Shown here piece by piece: positions 43,501-53,900 of a DNA stretch of 64,000 bases (position 1 is the stretch's first letter; each line of letters begins with the position of its first letter). This stretch comes from Oxyruncus cristatus. Its lineage: Eukaryota; Chordata; Aves; Passeriformes; Cotingidae. A model generated the notes under the pieces. It had not been told where the DNA came from and made no database searches. It saw only the letters and a program-made list of their open reading frames with translations. Position numbers and translations under genes: made by a program. The stretch spans positions 669,039-733,038 of the forward strand of contig VXAY01004974.1 in NCBI GenBank assembly GCA_013399855.1, written 5' to 3'.

Positions 43501-46500
43501 CAATCCACCCACACTGACAATGTCATGTATTGGCCTGATCCTGCAAACTAACAAGGGCCAAGAAAAAATTAAGGCATCAGCAACTCCCTGGCTCTGCTGA
43601 CACAGGACCAAAATGTGTTTCATAGTGCCTTGCCAAATGAAAACCAACTTTCACACTAGTTAAAAACTATACATTAAATCATGTATAAAATAATTACATC
43701 ATTTGCTTAAATCTGTCCCTGGCCTCCTTCACAGAGATAATACAATTCAGATAAACCATGACTGCTCAGTAATTATTGATTGAACAGACAGTCGATGTAA
43801 AGACTCAATCTCAGCTGCAGTTCTCAAATTTGAGTTTCCTGTAGCTGCACTACTGTGAGAGTCAGCATGTGACATTACCACAGCAGCCATTTAGCATGAC
43901 TCAATCTGCTTCTTCACCCTCCAGGAAGGCTATTAATTACATGTATTTAAGCATTAGTCCAATTCTGTTACTGTCTTTGAGTTGACTTTCAAAAGTGGTC
44001 AATCCATGGTTCAATCCTGTAGGGTGCTCAGCACTCTTGCCGCTAGGGCAGGCCACAGGAGGGAGATCCTGTCAGGAGAGGAGGCCAAAAAATCTTTACA
44101 AAATCAAATCCAAAGGTTGTTCCTAAATCAACATCTGGAACATCTTCAGGAAAATCAGAGAGCGTGCCAGCTAAATGATCTCAAAAGATTTATTTATAAA
44201 GTCCTGACAAGCTGGAGCTATTTTACTTATTTCTGATATTCAGCATAAATGCTGCATCTCAAAGAAGCTCTGTAATTCTCAATAATAGCTTTTTATAGAT
44301 CTCTAAATCAATCCCTTTGCTTTGTGCTACTCCAGTCCCTTGCCTCTCTTTGGCCCTGACCCAAGAAGTCAAACTTCACACACAGGAGCTGAGAACAGGA
44401 CAGGGGAGGTAATTCATTAATGCCTTAAGTGCCTTACTGGATCGGGACATTTCTTAGCCATGATATCTCTATTTGTATATTTTAAATCAGTCCTTTGAAA
44501 GCTCTCATAGGTTGACATTCCCTCTTCTCTGTGGCAGTCTGAACTCCTCCTTCCTCAAGGATGTCTGCAGGCAGTCTGACTGCCACTTCTGCAAAGTGCT
44601 GTAAGGAGGTCCCTGCTTTCTCATCCACAGCACCCCTGCTCTGATCTACAATAAAGATCCAACACATCTGTCCCACCAGACAGGACCCCAATATCCCATA
44701 CCTGCTCCAAAACCTGCTTCCCACGCACACAGTTCCTGTTCACCCAGCCCTGGCCCCTCTGGCCTTTCATTAAGGCTCCCCTTCCCTCTCTCTTTCTATG
44801 TTGCCCACAGCGCTAAGCAAAGCAGCACCAGTCTTGCAAAGGTGTAAGAAGACCTGAGATCTCTAGGCAGGAGAGATCTGTAGGGTAGAAATGCAAACAC
44901 TTAGCACTGGTGCAGCCACTCAGCCAAGCACTGCCACAAGCAAGGGGGAAGAGGCTGCTTTAAGGCTCACAGTCTTTAAGTCAGCCCAAACCAGACAACG
45001 GTATTTGCCACAGCATCCCTCACCTCTGGGAAAAACTGCAGACTCCCTACTTCAAAACCAGAAAACATTTATTCTGTTCTCTTAATCATATTCTCACAGT
45101 CTTCCTGATTCCTTTTCCAAGGCTTTCAGTGAGAACACTCCAATGCATCTGAAGTTTGTCCAACATGGTATTCAAATGCAAAAAGAAATACACGTGCAGT
45201 TGAATTTCGAAAGTTCTTGCTAGGAATGGAAGCATTGCACAGGTTTCAATGTCATTACATCACAGCTAGAAGGCAGAACTGCTAAAAATTCCCATCTCTC
45301 AGTATTTTTCCTTTCCAAGTCAGTATGTACATTTCAATTTTTTTGGGTGGGCTTCTCCCCTCCCCGACGAGACTTTTCCTGCATTCTTTGCAGCATCGTT
45401 TCACAGGTTTTATAACTACATATGACTTCTTCTGGTTTGTATTAAAACATCCATGTTCACGTGATATCTGTGTGATCTCCCTAATAACTAAAGACCGGGA
45501 TTTAAAGGTAATAATAAAAAATTAAGAACCTGGTGTGTACTTCCTCTCTGTCCTCCCCATGGCTTGCATGTAGCTGCAGTTTCTCACATTTAAAAGAGAC
45601 AGCTGAAAATGTCCAGCAATGTAGCAACATGTGACGTCTGTTCCACTAGAGCAAAGGACAGCAACTAAGCTCTTTCATTCATTCTTGTTTTGAAAAAAAA
45701 AGTGACTCACATGGTCCAAACCTACAGGAACAGACCACGTTAGTGCCTGAGGACAATCAAAGCACAGAGTATCCAAGGACCAAAGAGAAAAAAGGAGTGA
45801 GAAAAAGCAGAAAAATCTGATTCCTCTCCAAAGTCATTCCTCTGACCTCTTTGAGCTGAGCTCCTGAACAGCACTCTCCTACCCTGGTTTCATCAGCCGA
45901 TAAAAACTCACTTGCAATTCAAACTGAACAATATCATACAGGTGTTACTTTTATTTTACTAACTTTGTTACTGTTATTTCGAGACCAATCTCATTTCTGG
46001 CATGAGAAAAGAAGACATTACTTTAGCAGAAAACATGTAACAATAAAATGCTGATTAGAAAAAGACTGCTTAGTCTTAATGGAGCCAGAAACATCTACAG
46101 AAGCTTACTCTATTATAAACTGTAATTATACCGCTGCTTAAAAACAGGAAATAACAATATCTCAAAATTAAGTATGTACTGCACTATAATAATTGTGAAA
46201 GTGATGTTTTCCCTGACCTAAAAAAAAGACTGGATAGAGGCAATCCACTCAAAGGATTAGTCCAAATCAAGTCATGAAATGTGTCTGAGCACAAGCTGGC
46301 AGGGGCAGCATGAGAGACTTCCATATTGAAGGTGAACAAGAGTTAAAGGATTCCTTTTAGCTTGATTACCAAAAGAGAGAAGTATACATGTAAAAAACAC
46401 TGTAAGATAAAATCATGCAGCCTGACAAATTAGGTATTTTCAAATAAACACAGATTTTTCACTACAAGCACCTCTGTAGCAGGCCTAAACAATCTGTCTT

Positions 46501-49500
46501 CCAACAACCTATTATTAAGCAAGAATAACTATTTTTTCCACCTTAGACATGCAGGAAATGCTACCATATACCTACGCACATTTTGATGCACAAAATGCAC
46601 ACTCCGTTTAAATTTTACGTCTTTATGTGTGGCAACAATTTAGGTGGGCAGGATTCATTCCCCATGTATTTGTTCTCAGCCAAACTGCTGTTTGTCTCAA
46701 TACATAAAACATGCACGTCAAAGATTTATTTGTGCTCTGGCATGTCACATTGGAGGTAGACTCACTATGAATGTAAAATATCTGAAGGCAGAAGGGCATC
46801 TGTTTTTCAAACTGGATTCATTTCCCTTAGTATTAAAACTAGCCTAGGACCCTTGGATATAACAGCAATAAACAGAAGTAATTTTCCAGAGATCAAAGGA
46901 CAAACGTCTCTCTTTTGATCACTGATCTAAAACCAGTGGTTTTGGGGGGAAAAAAAAAAAGGTAAAGCATATGGAATAATTTAGTGACCAATTAAACATA
47001 TTTTCACCAATCTTTTAGAGATTATTTGTGCAGTCAGCTTCTCAAAACTACTAGAAAGATTGGAAAGATTAATGTTGCAGACCACTAGAAAGCAGGCACT
47101 CTAATTCTTCAATGCTCATTTCCTATCCTGTTAATATGTGGCTGACACTGAGCTGCTCTAAATAAATTCTCCACCATACTATTCAATTAATATTTTCTAC
47201 AGTTGAGACAGAGTATCAACGTCTATATTTCCGAACAAGCAAATGGCTGAATGACACACTAATGCCAGCACTACACTCCACATGATTCAGTCATCGCTTT
47301 GTATTTAATCACTGATGCCTTAGAGCAGCAGGCTATGCTCAGCATGTTCAGGTGAACGCATGTTGCACAGAGAGTGTGCTGAATTACTGCAGCAGCGCAA
47401 GTCGGCTGAGCAACTGATGGTCACAGAACTGCTGAGGCTGGAAGTCACCTCTGGGAGGTCCAAGGTAAGCTGCTGCAGGTTGCCCATCTCCACTTCAGTA
47501 CTGAGCAATCTCCAAGGATGGAGACGCCACAACTGAGCAACCTGCTACAATGTTAGATCACCCTCACACTGAAAAAAGTTTTTCAGATAATGTTTTCTAT
47601 GTTTCAGTTTGTGCCGAGGCTGTATATAGGCACATCAGAAGGCAATGCACAAGGCACAGGTAAAGTGAAGTGAGTAGCACTTTAAAAAAAAATATTTCAA
47701 ATACACACTCAAAAAGTCAGTGTGTAAAAGAAAGTTATGATCCCCTTCCCTACTAAAACCCTCCCCTCAGCTTTTAAAACATTTCTAGAAAACAAACTGG
47801 GCTGGGCTGATTGTCTCAAACACTTGCATGCAAGGACCCATGCACTACAGCTGCTACACATTAAGAGCAGAAGCAGCTCATTGCAACTGCTACGACAAAG
47901 AAACATCTTCATGACCAGGACCCTCAATGACAAACCAGTGAAATTTCATTTTTATGAACATGGAAAAAATTCTCAGTTGTTCTTACTTTTCCATCCATAA
48001 CAGAAAGGCAGCATTCACAACCATGCATATGGGGTAAGACACTACTAAAATAAGTGTCATTGTTAAGTGGTATTTTTTCCTTGCAGATACAATATTTTTC
48101 TTCCTCACAAATATTCCTAGATTTGGGGGATATTTATATCTTCTCAGTAACAGAATTAAATATTCCCTGTGTCTCTGTAACGTTTCAAGACATCTAGAAA
48201 TGTGGTGGGTATTGGCCAAGATCCTGGATAACTTTTTCTTCAGCTGAAAAATCTTCCATATGAACAAATTGAGTGATTTTACCATTATTTAGTTTCAGAG
48301 CTGGTACATAATACAGACAAGCTGGAAACGTCACAACCCACTGGCAAAGGTATTTTTTATTTTTAAGGCAGGTAACTGCTTTTGAAACTGATTCACTTTT
48401 GGCAAAGCAAAGACAATGCCATAGTTTTGTTTAAAAGAATGTTTTGGTGGACAGGTCTTCAACAACAATTTGTGTGTACCTTGAGTTACAGTAAGTAGCT
48501 GCATATCCTGCAGAAGCATAAGATTAATAAAACAAACACCAACCATTTCTATTCTGCAAAAAACGGAGAAGTACTGGTGGCATTTTTATGTTACATGCTT
48601 ACATTTAACTTTACCTATAAAAGGAAATGAGGATTAGTTAACCTGTGACTGATAGGTAAAAGGTGAAGTGCTACTGCTTTAAGCTTACTAAATTGTAGGA
48701 GGGTCCAGAAGTACTGGAGCAGCTCTGACGCTCTCAAAGCACCACCTTAATAGTAAAATCGTTAACACAGGAGTCTGAGACTCCTATAAGCAGCGTGTCA
48801 CTATCCCAAACAGGAGGTAAGAATCCCTCCCGGAATGGAAGAACACTTGAGCACAGAAGTAAAGAGCCAACTGTTGCGAAACTTTGTCTTCTTGTTTCCC
48901 ATTCTTCAAACATACATTTTCCCTGTACTCTACTTAATTCGGATGACTCGTATTCTACAACAAGTCCTTTTTCAGAAGGACGTTGTTGTGAAATAGCAGT
49001 TTCAATAAGAAGGCAATGAGATGCCTACATACAGTATAGTCTTGAGTTTGTATTTGTAATTCCAGAAAAAAAATAAGTATTAGCAAGAATATTCATAAAG
49101 GTCACAGAGCAGAGAAAGGCAGGAGAATCAAGATCTGTTCACATTCACATTTGGCTTTTAAACAAAATATCCTTAACGACAAAATAAATAAAATCTACTA
49201 AAGAGATCATTAAAGGCAAGTAAGTGGCATGAAGCAAGGCTGATCATGACCATATCCTCCATATCCTGATGATCCTGGGCTCTGCCCCTCAGAACATAAG
49301 CATGGCTTGTGCTAACATTCATGAATTAACAGCTGTCAACTCAAGAGGCCAGCACAACCTTCAAGCTTGTCTATGGGTACCTCTGCAGACCTAGATTAAA
49401 GATCCATCACCTTCACATGACCTACATGTCAGGGTACATTCACAGCAGAGAATCCAACTCAGACTTTTATGTTTGGGCCTCTATCAAATGGCAGACGCTC

Positions 49501-50368
49501 CAGCTCCTGGGATAAAATCCCACCTAACTCCTCAACTGGTCAGTATCAATCAAAATGCTGTTCCCCTGCAGTATTTATTTATTGTTTGTGAGCTCCTGTT
49601 GCAGTTAAAAATCAATAGCAGAGAGTAACAAGCGAGGAGAAACATGACCAATGCGCTTATTTCCAGCATGCAACATACTAACTGTATTCTGAATTTGTAG
49701 CCACGAATTATCCGAGGTTCATGTTTTTATTTTTTTTTTTCTTTCAGACCATATTAAAACAATTTTTTGCTAAATAACTCCCCAGTGATGCACACTTGTG
49801 TTTTATCTCGCCGGTCACGTCCAGTTCGCACAGGCCAGCTTTAGCGGATCACAGGAGCGCCAACAGGTACCAAAGGTCCCGCCGCACTTCTCAGCCTCAC
49901 AGGGGGGACACAGGACACACGCGGGGCTCGGGGAGGGGGTGACGCCGCACTGAGCTCTCCCACACAGCGGGACTCAACTCCAGCTGAGAGAATTATAAGC
50001 ACGACGTGGTTTTCTTGCACCACTTAAGCACCTTAAGTAGTTTTACAGACATGGAAGTTACTAAATGAAAGTGACGACGCTCCCCGGCACAGCCGGTGCT
50101 GTGGAGCCCTGTCCGGTGAGCAGCTGTGCGGGGTGACCTGTGCACGTCCCCAGGCGCCGGGCTCTGCACGGCACCCCCGGCCCGCCCTCAGCCTCCCCGA
50201 CCCGCTCCCCGCGGCGCGCCGGCCCCATCCCGCGGGGTCACCCTGGGCAGGAGGCCGCGGGAATCGGGCGCCGCCGCCGGAGCCCGGCTCNNNNNNNNNN
50301 NNNNNNNNNNNNNNNNNNNNNNNNNNNNNNNNNNNNNNNNNNNNNNNNNNNNNNNNNNNNNNNNNNNN
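16348..50368 (-). CDS. MTX2: Metaxin 2 (MTX2), ten-exon gene; exon 1 hidden in an N gap
   Basis: Metaxin 2 is a peripheral protein of the cytosolic face of the mitochondrial outer membrane. It works with metaxin 1 and the SAM50 channel in the sorting and assembly machinery that inserts beta-barrel proteins. Nine exons with GT-AG borders and continuous phase encode a protein closely matching vertebrate MTX2. The N-terminal half is the thioredoxin-like metaxin/Tom37-type fold (about residues 20-95: [44 protein letters not shown]). The C-terminal half is GST-C-like (about 100-255: [40 protein letters not shown] helix). Assuming a 13-codon exon 1 as in human, the product is 275 residues, about 12 longer than human because of a different C-terminal tail. 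The start codon is not visible. No frameshift or internal stop occurs, so the gene looks functional. It is co-oriented with HOXD1. Confidence 0.96.
16979..17047. other. Assembly gap inside a poly-T tract
   Basis: 47 Ns (16992-17038) are flanked by T runs on both sides. The simplest reading is an unresolved homopolymer, possibly the poly-A tail of a minus-strand retroposon, though no element body is recognisable next to it. Confidence 0.8.
18505..18560. repeat. (TA)n / (TATG)n compound microsatellite
   Basis: TATATATATATA followed by several TATG/TACG units and then TATATATC. It is simple sequence in intron 9, close to the exon 9 splice donor (18601). Confidence 0.85.
18602..18678 (-). CDS. 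MTX2: MTX2 exon 9
   Basis: Acceptor TTTGATAG, 77 bp encoding [17 protein letters not shown] and T-Q-P-Y-F-F-N-K plus two bases of Gln (about residues 182-206). Donor GTAAGT. Confidence 0.97.
18679..19290 (-). other. MTX2: MTX2 intron 8
   Basis: 612 bp with a poly-A run near 19229. I see nothing else. Confidence 0.8.
19291..19416 (-). CDS. MTX2: MTX2 exon 8
   Basis: Acceptor AACAAAG, 126 bp in frame 0 encoding 42 residues: [15 protein letters not shown], then [17 protein letters not shown], ending G-K-T-L-E-Q (about residues 140-181). Donor GTCAGT. This is the most conserved metaxin 2 segment. Confidence 0.97.
19417..19822 (-). other. MTX2: MTX2 intron 7
   Basis: 406 bp of AT-rich sequence. 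I see nothing in it. Confidence 0.8.
19823..19861 (-). CDS. MTX2: MTX2 exon 7 (39 bp microexon-like)
   Basis: Acceptor TTCCTAG, 39 bp encoding [13 protein letters not shown] (about residues 127-139), donor GTGAGT. A short exon, both borders in phase 0. Confidence 0.95.
19862..20590 (-). other. MTX2: MTX2 intron 6
   Basis: 729 bp. It contains a CpG-enriched patch at about 20041-20300, listed separately. The rest is ordinary intron. Confidence 0.8.
20041..20300. promoter_or_regulatory. Intronic CpG-rich patch
   Basis: About a dozen CpG dinucleotides and raised GC content in roughly 260 bp, unusual among the AT-rich MTX2 introns. No coding or promoter motif is evident. It might be a regulatory element, an alternative start site or simply a GC-rich local patch; the function is unknown. 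Confidence 0.35.
20591..20683 (-). CDS. MTX2: MTX2 exon 6
   Basis: Acceptor CATTAG, 93 bp in frame 0 encoding 31 residues from [10 protein letters not shown] to N-N-M-L-L-T-A-E (about residues 96-126), donor GTAAAA. It begins the GST-C-like helical half. Confidence 0.96.
20684..21486 (-). other. MTX2: MTX2 intron 5
   Basis: 803 bp. It has a loose run of ACATAGATA-like and CAGACATA-like units at about 20795-20850. Nothing else was noted. Confidence 0.8.
21487..21563 (-). CDS. MTX2: MTX2 exon 5
   Basis: Acceptor TTTACAG, 77 bp encoding (G)[18 protein letters not shown] and V-Q-F-V-K-A-K (about residues 70-95), donor GTAATA. The Val-Pro-Phe turn matches the cis-proline position of thioredoxin/GST-N folds. 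Confidence 0.96.
21564..24101 (-). other. MTX2: MTX2 intron 4 (2.5 kb)
   Basis: Unique AT-rich intron sequence with small open frames on both strands but none with domain content. I see no further feature. Confidence 0.8.
24102..24174 (-). CDS. MTX2: MTX2 exon 4
   Basis: Acceptor TTTCCAG, 73 bp encoding [23 protein letters not shown] M-S-P-S plus one base (about residues 46-69), donor GTAAGT. The cysteine-containing block belongs to the thioredoxin-like half of metaxin. Confidence 0.96.
27505..27600. repeat. AT-rich low-complexity stretch
   Basis: A-rich runs alternate with TAATAT-like steps. This is simple-sequence DNA inside MTX2 intron 3. Confidence 0.6.
32153..32178. repeat. (AC)n microsatellite with poly-A tail
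   Basis: About eight AC units run directly into about eleven A residues. The tail could mark an old retroposon end, but no element body is recognisable beside it. Confidence 0.85.
35943..35989 (-). CDS. MTX2: MTX2 exon 3
   Basis: Acceptor TCAACAG, 47 bp encoding (D)[15 protein letters not shown] (about residues 30-45), donor GTAAAA. The split first codon joins exon 2 to give Asp where human has Gly. Confidence 0.95.
35990..36964 (-). other. MTX2: MTX2 intron 2
   Basis: A 975-bp AT-rich intron. I see nothing else in it. Confidence 0.85.
36965..37012 (-). CDS. MTX2: MTX2 exon 2
   Basis: Acceptor CCACAG, then 48 bp encoding [16 protein letters not shown] (about residues 14-29) plus one base. 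Donor GTGGGT. It starts two bases into a codon, so exon 1 must end in phase 1, as in human MTX2. Confidence 0.95.
43531..43556. repeat. Possible ancient amniote interspersed-repeat relic
   Basis: The string GGCCTGATCCTGCAAAC matches, from memory, a phrase recurrent in old interspersed repeats of reptile and bird genomes. Only this short core is recognisable, and the family is not certain. Confidence 0.3.
47420..47617 (-). mobile_element. Degraded CR1 LINE 3' end
   Basis: The plus strand reads TCACAGAACTGCTGAGGCTGG, followed by CACCTCTGGGAGGTCCAAG, CAAGGATGGAGACGCCACAA, ATCACCCTCACACTGAA and TGTTTCAGTTTGTGCC. These in-order blocks are hallmarks of the avian CR1 3' region seen in reverse complement. 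The element is therefore inserted on the minus strand, 5' truncated and diverged, inside MTX2 intron 1. Confidence 0.8.
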
Positions 50369-50580
50369 GGGGTAGAGCCCGGCCCGCGGCGCTGCCCAGC
50401 GCCCGGCAGCGACGGCTGCGCTCCTCGGGGATTCCAGCCTGAGAGCAAACCCTCGGAACTCACAGCCGGGGGCCGTCCCCGCGGGGCGCTGCCCGCCCAG
50501 CGCGGCGCCCTCAACTTGGACACTGAGTCAGGAGGGGAGCGGGAACGAACTCCGAAATGAGTCCCGAAGAGTCCCGGGGA
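49800..50580 (-). promoter_or_regulatory. MTX2: MTX2 promoter CpG island
   Basis: A sharply GC- and CpG-rich block in AT-rich surroundings, densest at about 50090-50540. It lies at the 5' end of MTX2 and is interrupted by the N gap. The GC-rich sequence just right of the gap (50369-50540) would be the 5' UTR and core promoter on the minus strand, and the sequence to its left the start of intron 1. No TATA box is evident, as expected for a housekeeping CpG-island promoter. Confidence 0.8.
50291..50368. other. Assembly gap (78 N) probably holding MTX2 exon 1
   Basis: This run of Ns lies inside a GC-rich island where MTX2 exon 1 is expected. No sequence on the minus strand on either side encodes the conserved MTX2 start (M-S-L-V-A-E-A-F). 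The missing coding piece should be about 40 bases, which would fit the gap. Placement is inference. Confidence 0.75.
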
Positions 50581-50626
50581 CAATAGGTTATCACTGAAGG
50601 GTACAGCTGCCTTTTCGTCATCCCGG

Positions 50627-50773
50627 GTTGGGAATCTTAATTCCAGAAGACAAACTCTGCATTTTGAAATCTACACCTTGCCTTTAAACAACCATTATTT
50701 TTTTAGCCTTAATTCTATAATACTAAGACTACCTACAGTTTTGGAAAATGCTATAAAATTACATACCCAATGT
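50627..50773. repeat. 147-bp tandem duplication, copy 1
   Basis: The unit starts GTTGGGAATC and ends TACCCAATGT. It is immediately followed by a second copy that looks identical by eye. It lies just outside the MTX2 promoter CpG island and about 260 bp from an assembly gap. Confidence 0.95.
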
Positions 50774-50920
50774 GTTGGGAATCTTAATTCCAGAAGACAA
50801 ACTCTGCATTTTGAAATCTACACCTTGCCTTTAAACAACCATTATTTTTTTAGCCTTAATTCTATAATACTAAGACTACCTACAGTTTTGGAAAATGCTA
50901 TAAAATTACATACCCAATGT
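50774..50920. repeat. 147-bp tandem duplication, copy 2
   Basis: The second copy starts with the same GTTGGGAATC, exactly 147 bp downstream of copy 1. The base run after it begins GTTG again before diverging, so the junction carries 4 bp of microhomology. No difference between copies was found by reading, which implies a very recent duplication or an assembly artefact. Confidence 0.95.
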
Positions 50921-53900
50921 GTTGACTGCAGAGAAGATAAAGGATATGTGAAATACTTGTTCCATTCTACAGTGCCTCTTGATCCTCATTTCTTTAGCCA
51001 CACTTTAGTAAGAATTAAGAATATCTCATTTCATCAAATAAGACTTTCTGTACTGTGAAGGATAGATGGCACAACATGTCGGTCTTGTAAATTCTTTGCA
51101 GTACTAGAAGATATGGACTATATAGGTGTATTAATGTTTACAAAGTATGTGAAAGTCCTGGTGACACTACTGAATCACTGAGCATCATTACTAATGTTAT
51201 TTTCACATAATAGTGGAAGCAGGCTATTAGAGCAGTAGCAATGGCAGAAGAGCCAGTAAATACACTGTAACAATGGACTGCGGACTGGAAACAGATGTGG
51301 AAGGAACTGATTCTTTTAAAATGCTGATGAAAGCTCCATTTCTAATTACAGTTGTAAGTTGACTAGCATCGAAATTACAGAAACTCTGAGCAGTCCTGAG
51401 AAGTTGAGTGGCTTTGTATTAAGAGATTACAAGAGTCTGAACTAAGCTGCTGTGTGCTATATGAGTCCTTTCATCACTAGCAGTATTTAAAAGGCTAAAA
51501 ACACAAGACATGATGCAAAACGCTGAGCTTGAACTAGGCATGAGCTAGGCCAAATGCATATATTAGCACCCAATAAAAAAAGAAGGTTTCTCTGTAGAGC
51601 TCAGTTTAATACAAAGAACTCGTCTCCAGAAATGGAGGTGGGTTATGCTAAGTCAGGGAGCAAAGATCAGGAAGTAATCTAGCAAGTATCAACAAATACA
51701 TATCAACAGAAATCTACTGACAAATCCAAACAATTAGCCAAAACAGGACAAAAACTGAGTGGTGCTCAGGACATGCCTCCAGCAAGTGGCAAGACACAGG
51801 TTCTCAGGAATCTATCTCTGGGACAGGAGACTGGGGTAGTGTTTTTTTGGTTTTGCGTTCCCAATCCTCCTTGCTCCCATTGAAAGGACGGTTCTAGCAG
51901 AGTATCCTGTAGGAAATCCTCCAGGGAGATCTCCAATGATGATAGCTAGTAGCAATGAAACCAACTCCATCACCACCTTCACCTTTATTCCAGATGCCTC
52001 TCTCCTCCCCCAGCTTTTCGAGGAAATGCATCACTCTTGTGAGCCTGGCTTCCTGCAGGACCTGCATGGGAATCGTTTCTTCAGCTGGCCTCATCATTAG
52101 CAAACTTCTTTCTGGTAATTCTTGCTCTGTGCCATGGAAAGATCCCCAGCTTTCATAGATCTTAAGGAGACCCCAAGGTGCTATTCCCTCTGATTTCAGA
52201 GCAGAGTGAAGGATGCACTTTCAGGTAGGATTTCAAGGGAAACTAAAAGGCAGAACTGTGCTGTCCCTTGGACTTCGCATTTCAGAAAGTCAGCCCTTAA
52301 TTAGGGATACTTGCACAGACATGTCCTAAAGATGGAGTAGAGTTTCCTCATAGCCCATCTCTCCACATGGGCTGCCTTTACCATGTAAGTATTAAATGCT
52401 AGGGTTAAACTGTCCATTGGTTAAACAGGACTAGGAAACATGCCATTTTAAATAGAATGGAATTTGAATAGGATTAATATTCTGCCTAGGAAAAAAAAAA
52501 AAAAGACTATTCTTATTAGTTCCCTTAATATTATTTAGACAGCTTTTTGTAGGAGCAGGTGTCCAGCAAGAAGCCCCAGAGATAACCATGGAATTCTGCA
52601 AGCTACCTTGGAGCTTGAGTGAGAGAGAAAAAGAACTGCTAACTCCACCAAAGTGAGACCGTGCCACGAATGCCTGAGACCAGAAGCAATTCTGAAGCGA
52701 AAAGACTGTTTATATTAGTTCCATTTAAGGACTATATATTGATCAGTTAACTGATGGCAACAAGTATTTTGCAAATTGGTTTGCGAAGAGTTTGAATAGT
52801 TTGAAAAATGTGTTGTTGTGTGATGGAAAGTTCCATGCATTCCCTTCACCCTGTAGTCTGTATATCCCTCCGCCAAGTATGGTAAATTGTAGCGCTTATG
52901 TGTAATAAAAAAATTTGGGATTCAATTTGCCCCAACTCAAACAGAGGTAAACTGTGTCCTTGTAGTATCTTTTAGGCATCACAGCTTTTAACATCTTTTA
53001 TTCCATGGTAATATTTTAAAAAATGCATGGCCATCAATAGCACATATCTATAGCTGCAGTATGATTCCTTTGGTGGTATAATTTTCAGGAATATTTTACA
53101 AGAGGAGTTATGGGATGGCAGTACATCTCATGGTCCCATGCGTTTTTTCAAGCTGTTTGCTTTTTAACACTATTGTTAGCCTTTCAAATTACAGTCTAGC
53201 TAGCCATATGTATGACAATATGCAAGACTAAACAAATCACAAGAAAATGGGGGCATTTAAACAAGTTTCTCCAAACTTGAGGGCACAGAGCTAGGTGTCA
53301 CACACTAGGTGTTTTCAAGTTCATGAAACACATTATGGACTAAGTCCAGTTTAAGGTGAGTACAATGGTATTATGTGCCAAACACTGACAGCAAACACTC
53401 CTCTTCAGAGCACTGGTGAGGTTGGAGAGGACACTGCAGAGTTGATCTGTGTTGCCATATAACCTTTCTTCAGCCCAAGACAACCAACTGGGGCCACATG
53501 CTGCTCAACAGACCTCATCAGAGCACTTTCTTAGCACACCAGTGGGGTCCTTCGCCCAAAGCACTGCTCTCCATTTCCGTGGAGCAGGTGTCTAACAAGC
53601 CAGGCCTTTCCAAGACACAGGAGGAGTACTGACAGTCCTAGATTTGATTAGCAATGGTTGTCTCAAAGAGAACTGTGCAGAAATTTTGCTGATGGGTGAA
53701 ACCTCAGAAGACTGCTTGTGTGGTACAGCTGCAATTTGAGAATAGGCCAAGCAGTAGTGAGAGACAGGGAAAAAAACATCACTGAAATGCTTTCTCCTTG
53801 CCTGGCCTGCAGCCAGGCTGTGCCTCTGGTGTAACTTAGGGCATCCTGTGGGCTGCTCTGCATTATGCTGCCTGTCAGTGTCTTTAAAGAGCAGTTATGT

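Larger units (their letters stand above)
37013..50290 (-). other. MTX2: MTX2 intron 1 (about 13.3 kb)
   Basis: A long first intron that ends at acceptor CTCCACAG before exon 2. It is mostly AT-rich unique DNA, with a degraded CR1 fragment at 47420-47617 and a short amniote-repeat-like motif at 43531. Poly-A tracts occur at 39541, 41844 and 46952. No exon-like open frame with splice sites was recognised. First introns near HOXD may carry enhancers, but I see no specific site I can defend. Confidence 0.8.

Noticed and set aside
50126..50583. Long open frames through the GC-rich island
   Set aside because: They run through the N gap and are typical of GC-rich DNA with few stops. They do not resemble MTX2.
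50678..51058. 126-codon open frame with an internally repeated peptide
   Set aside because: The repetition is explained by the 147-bp tandem duplication, whose length is a multiple of three. It is not evidence of coding.
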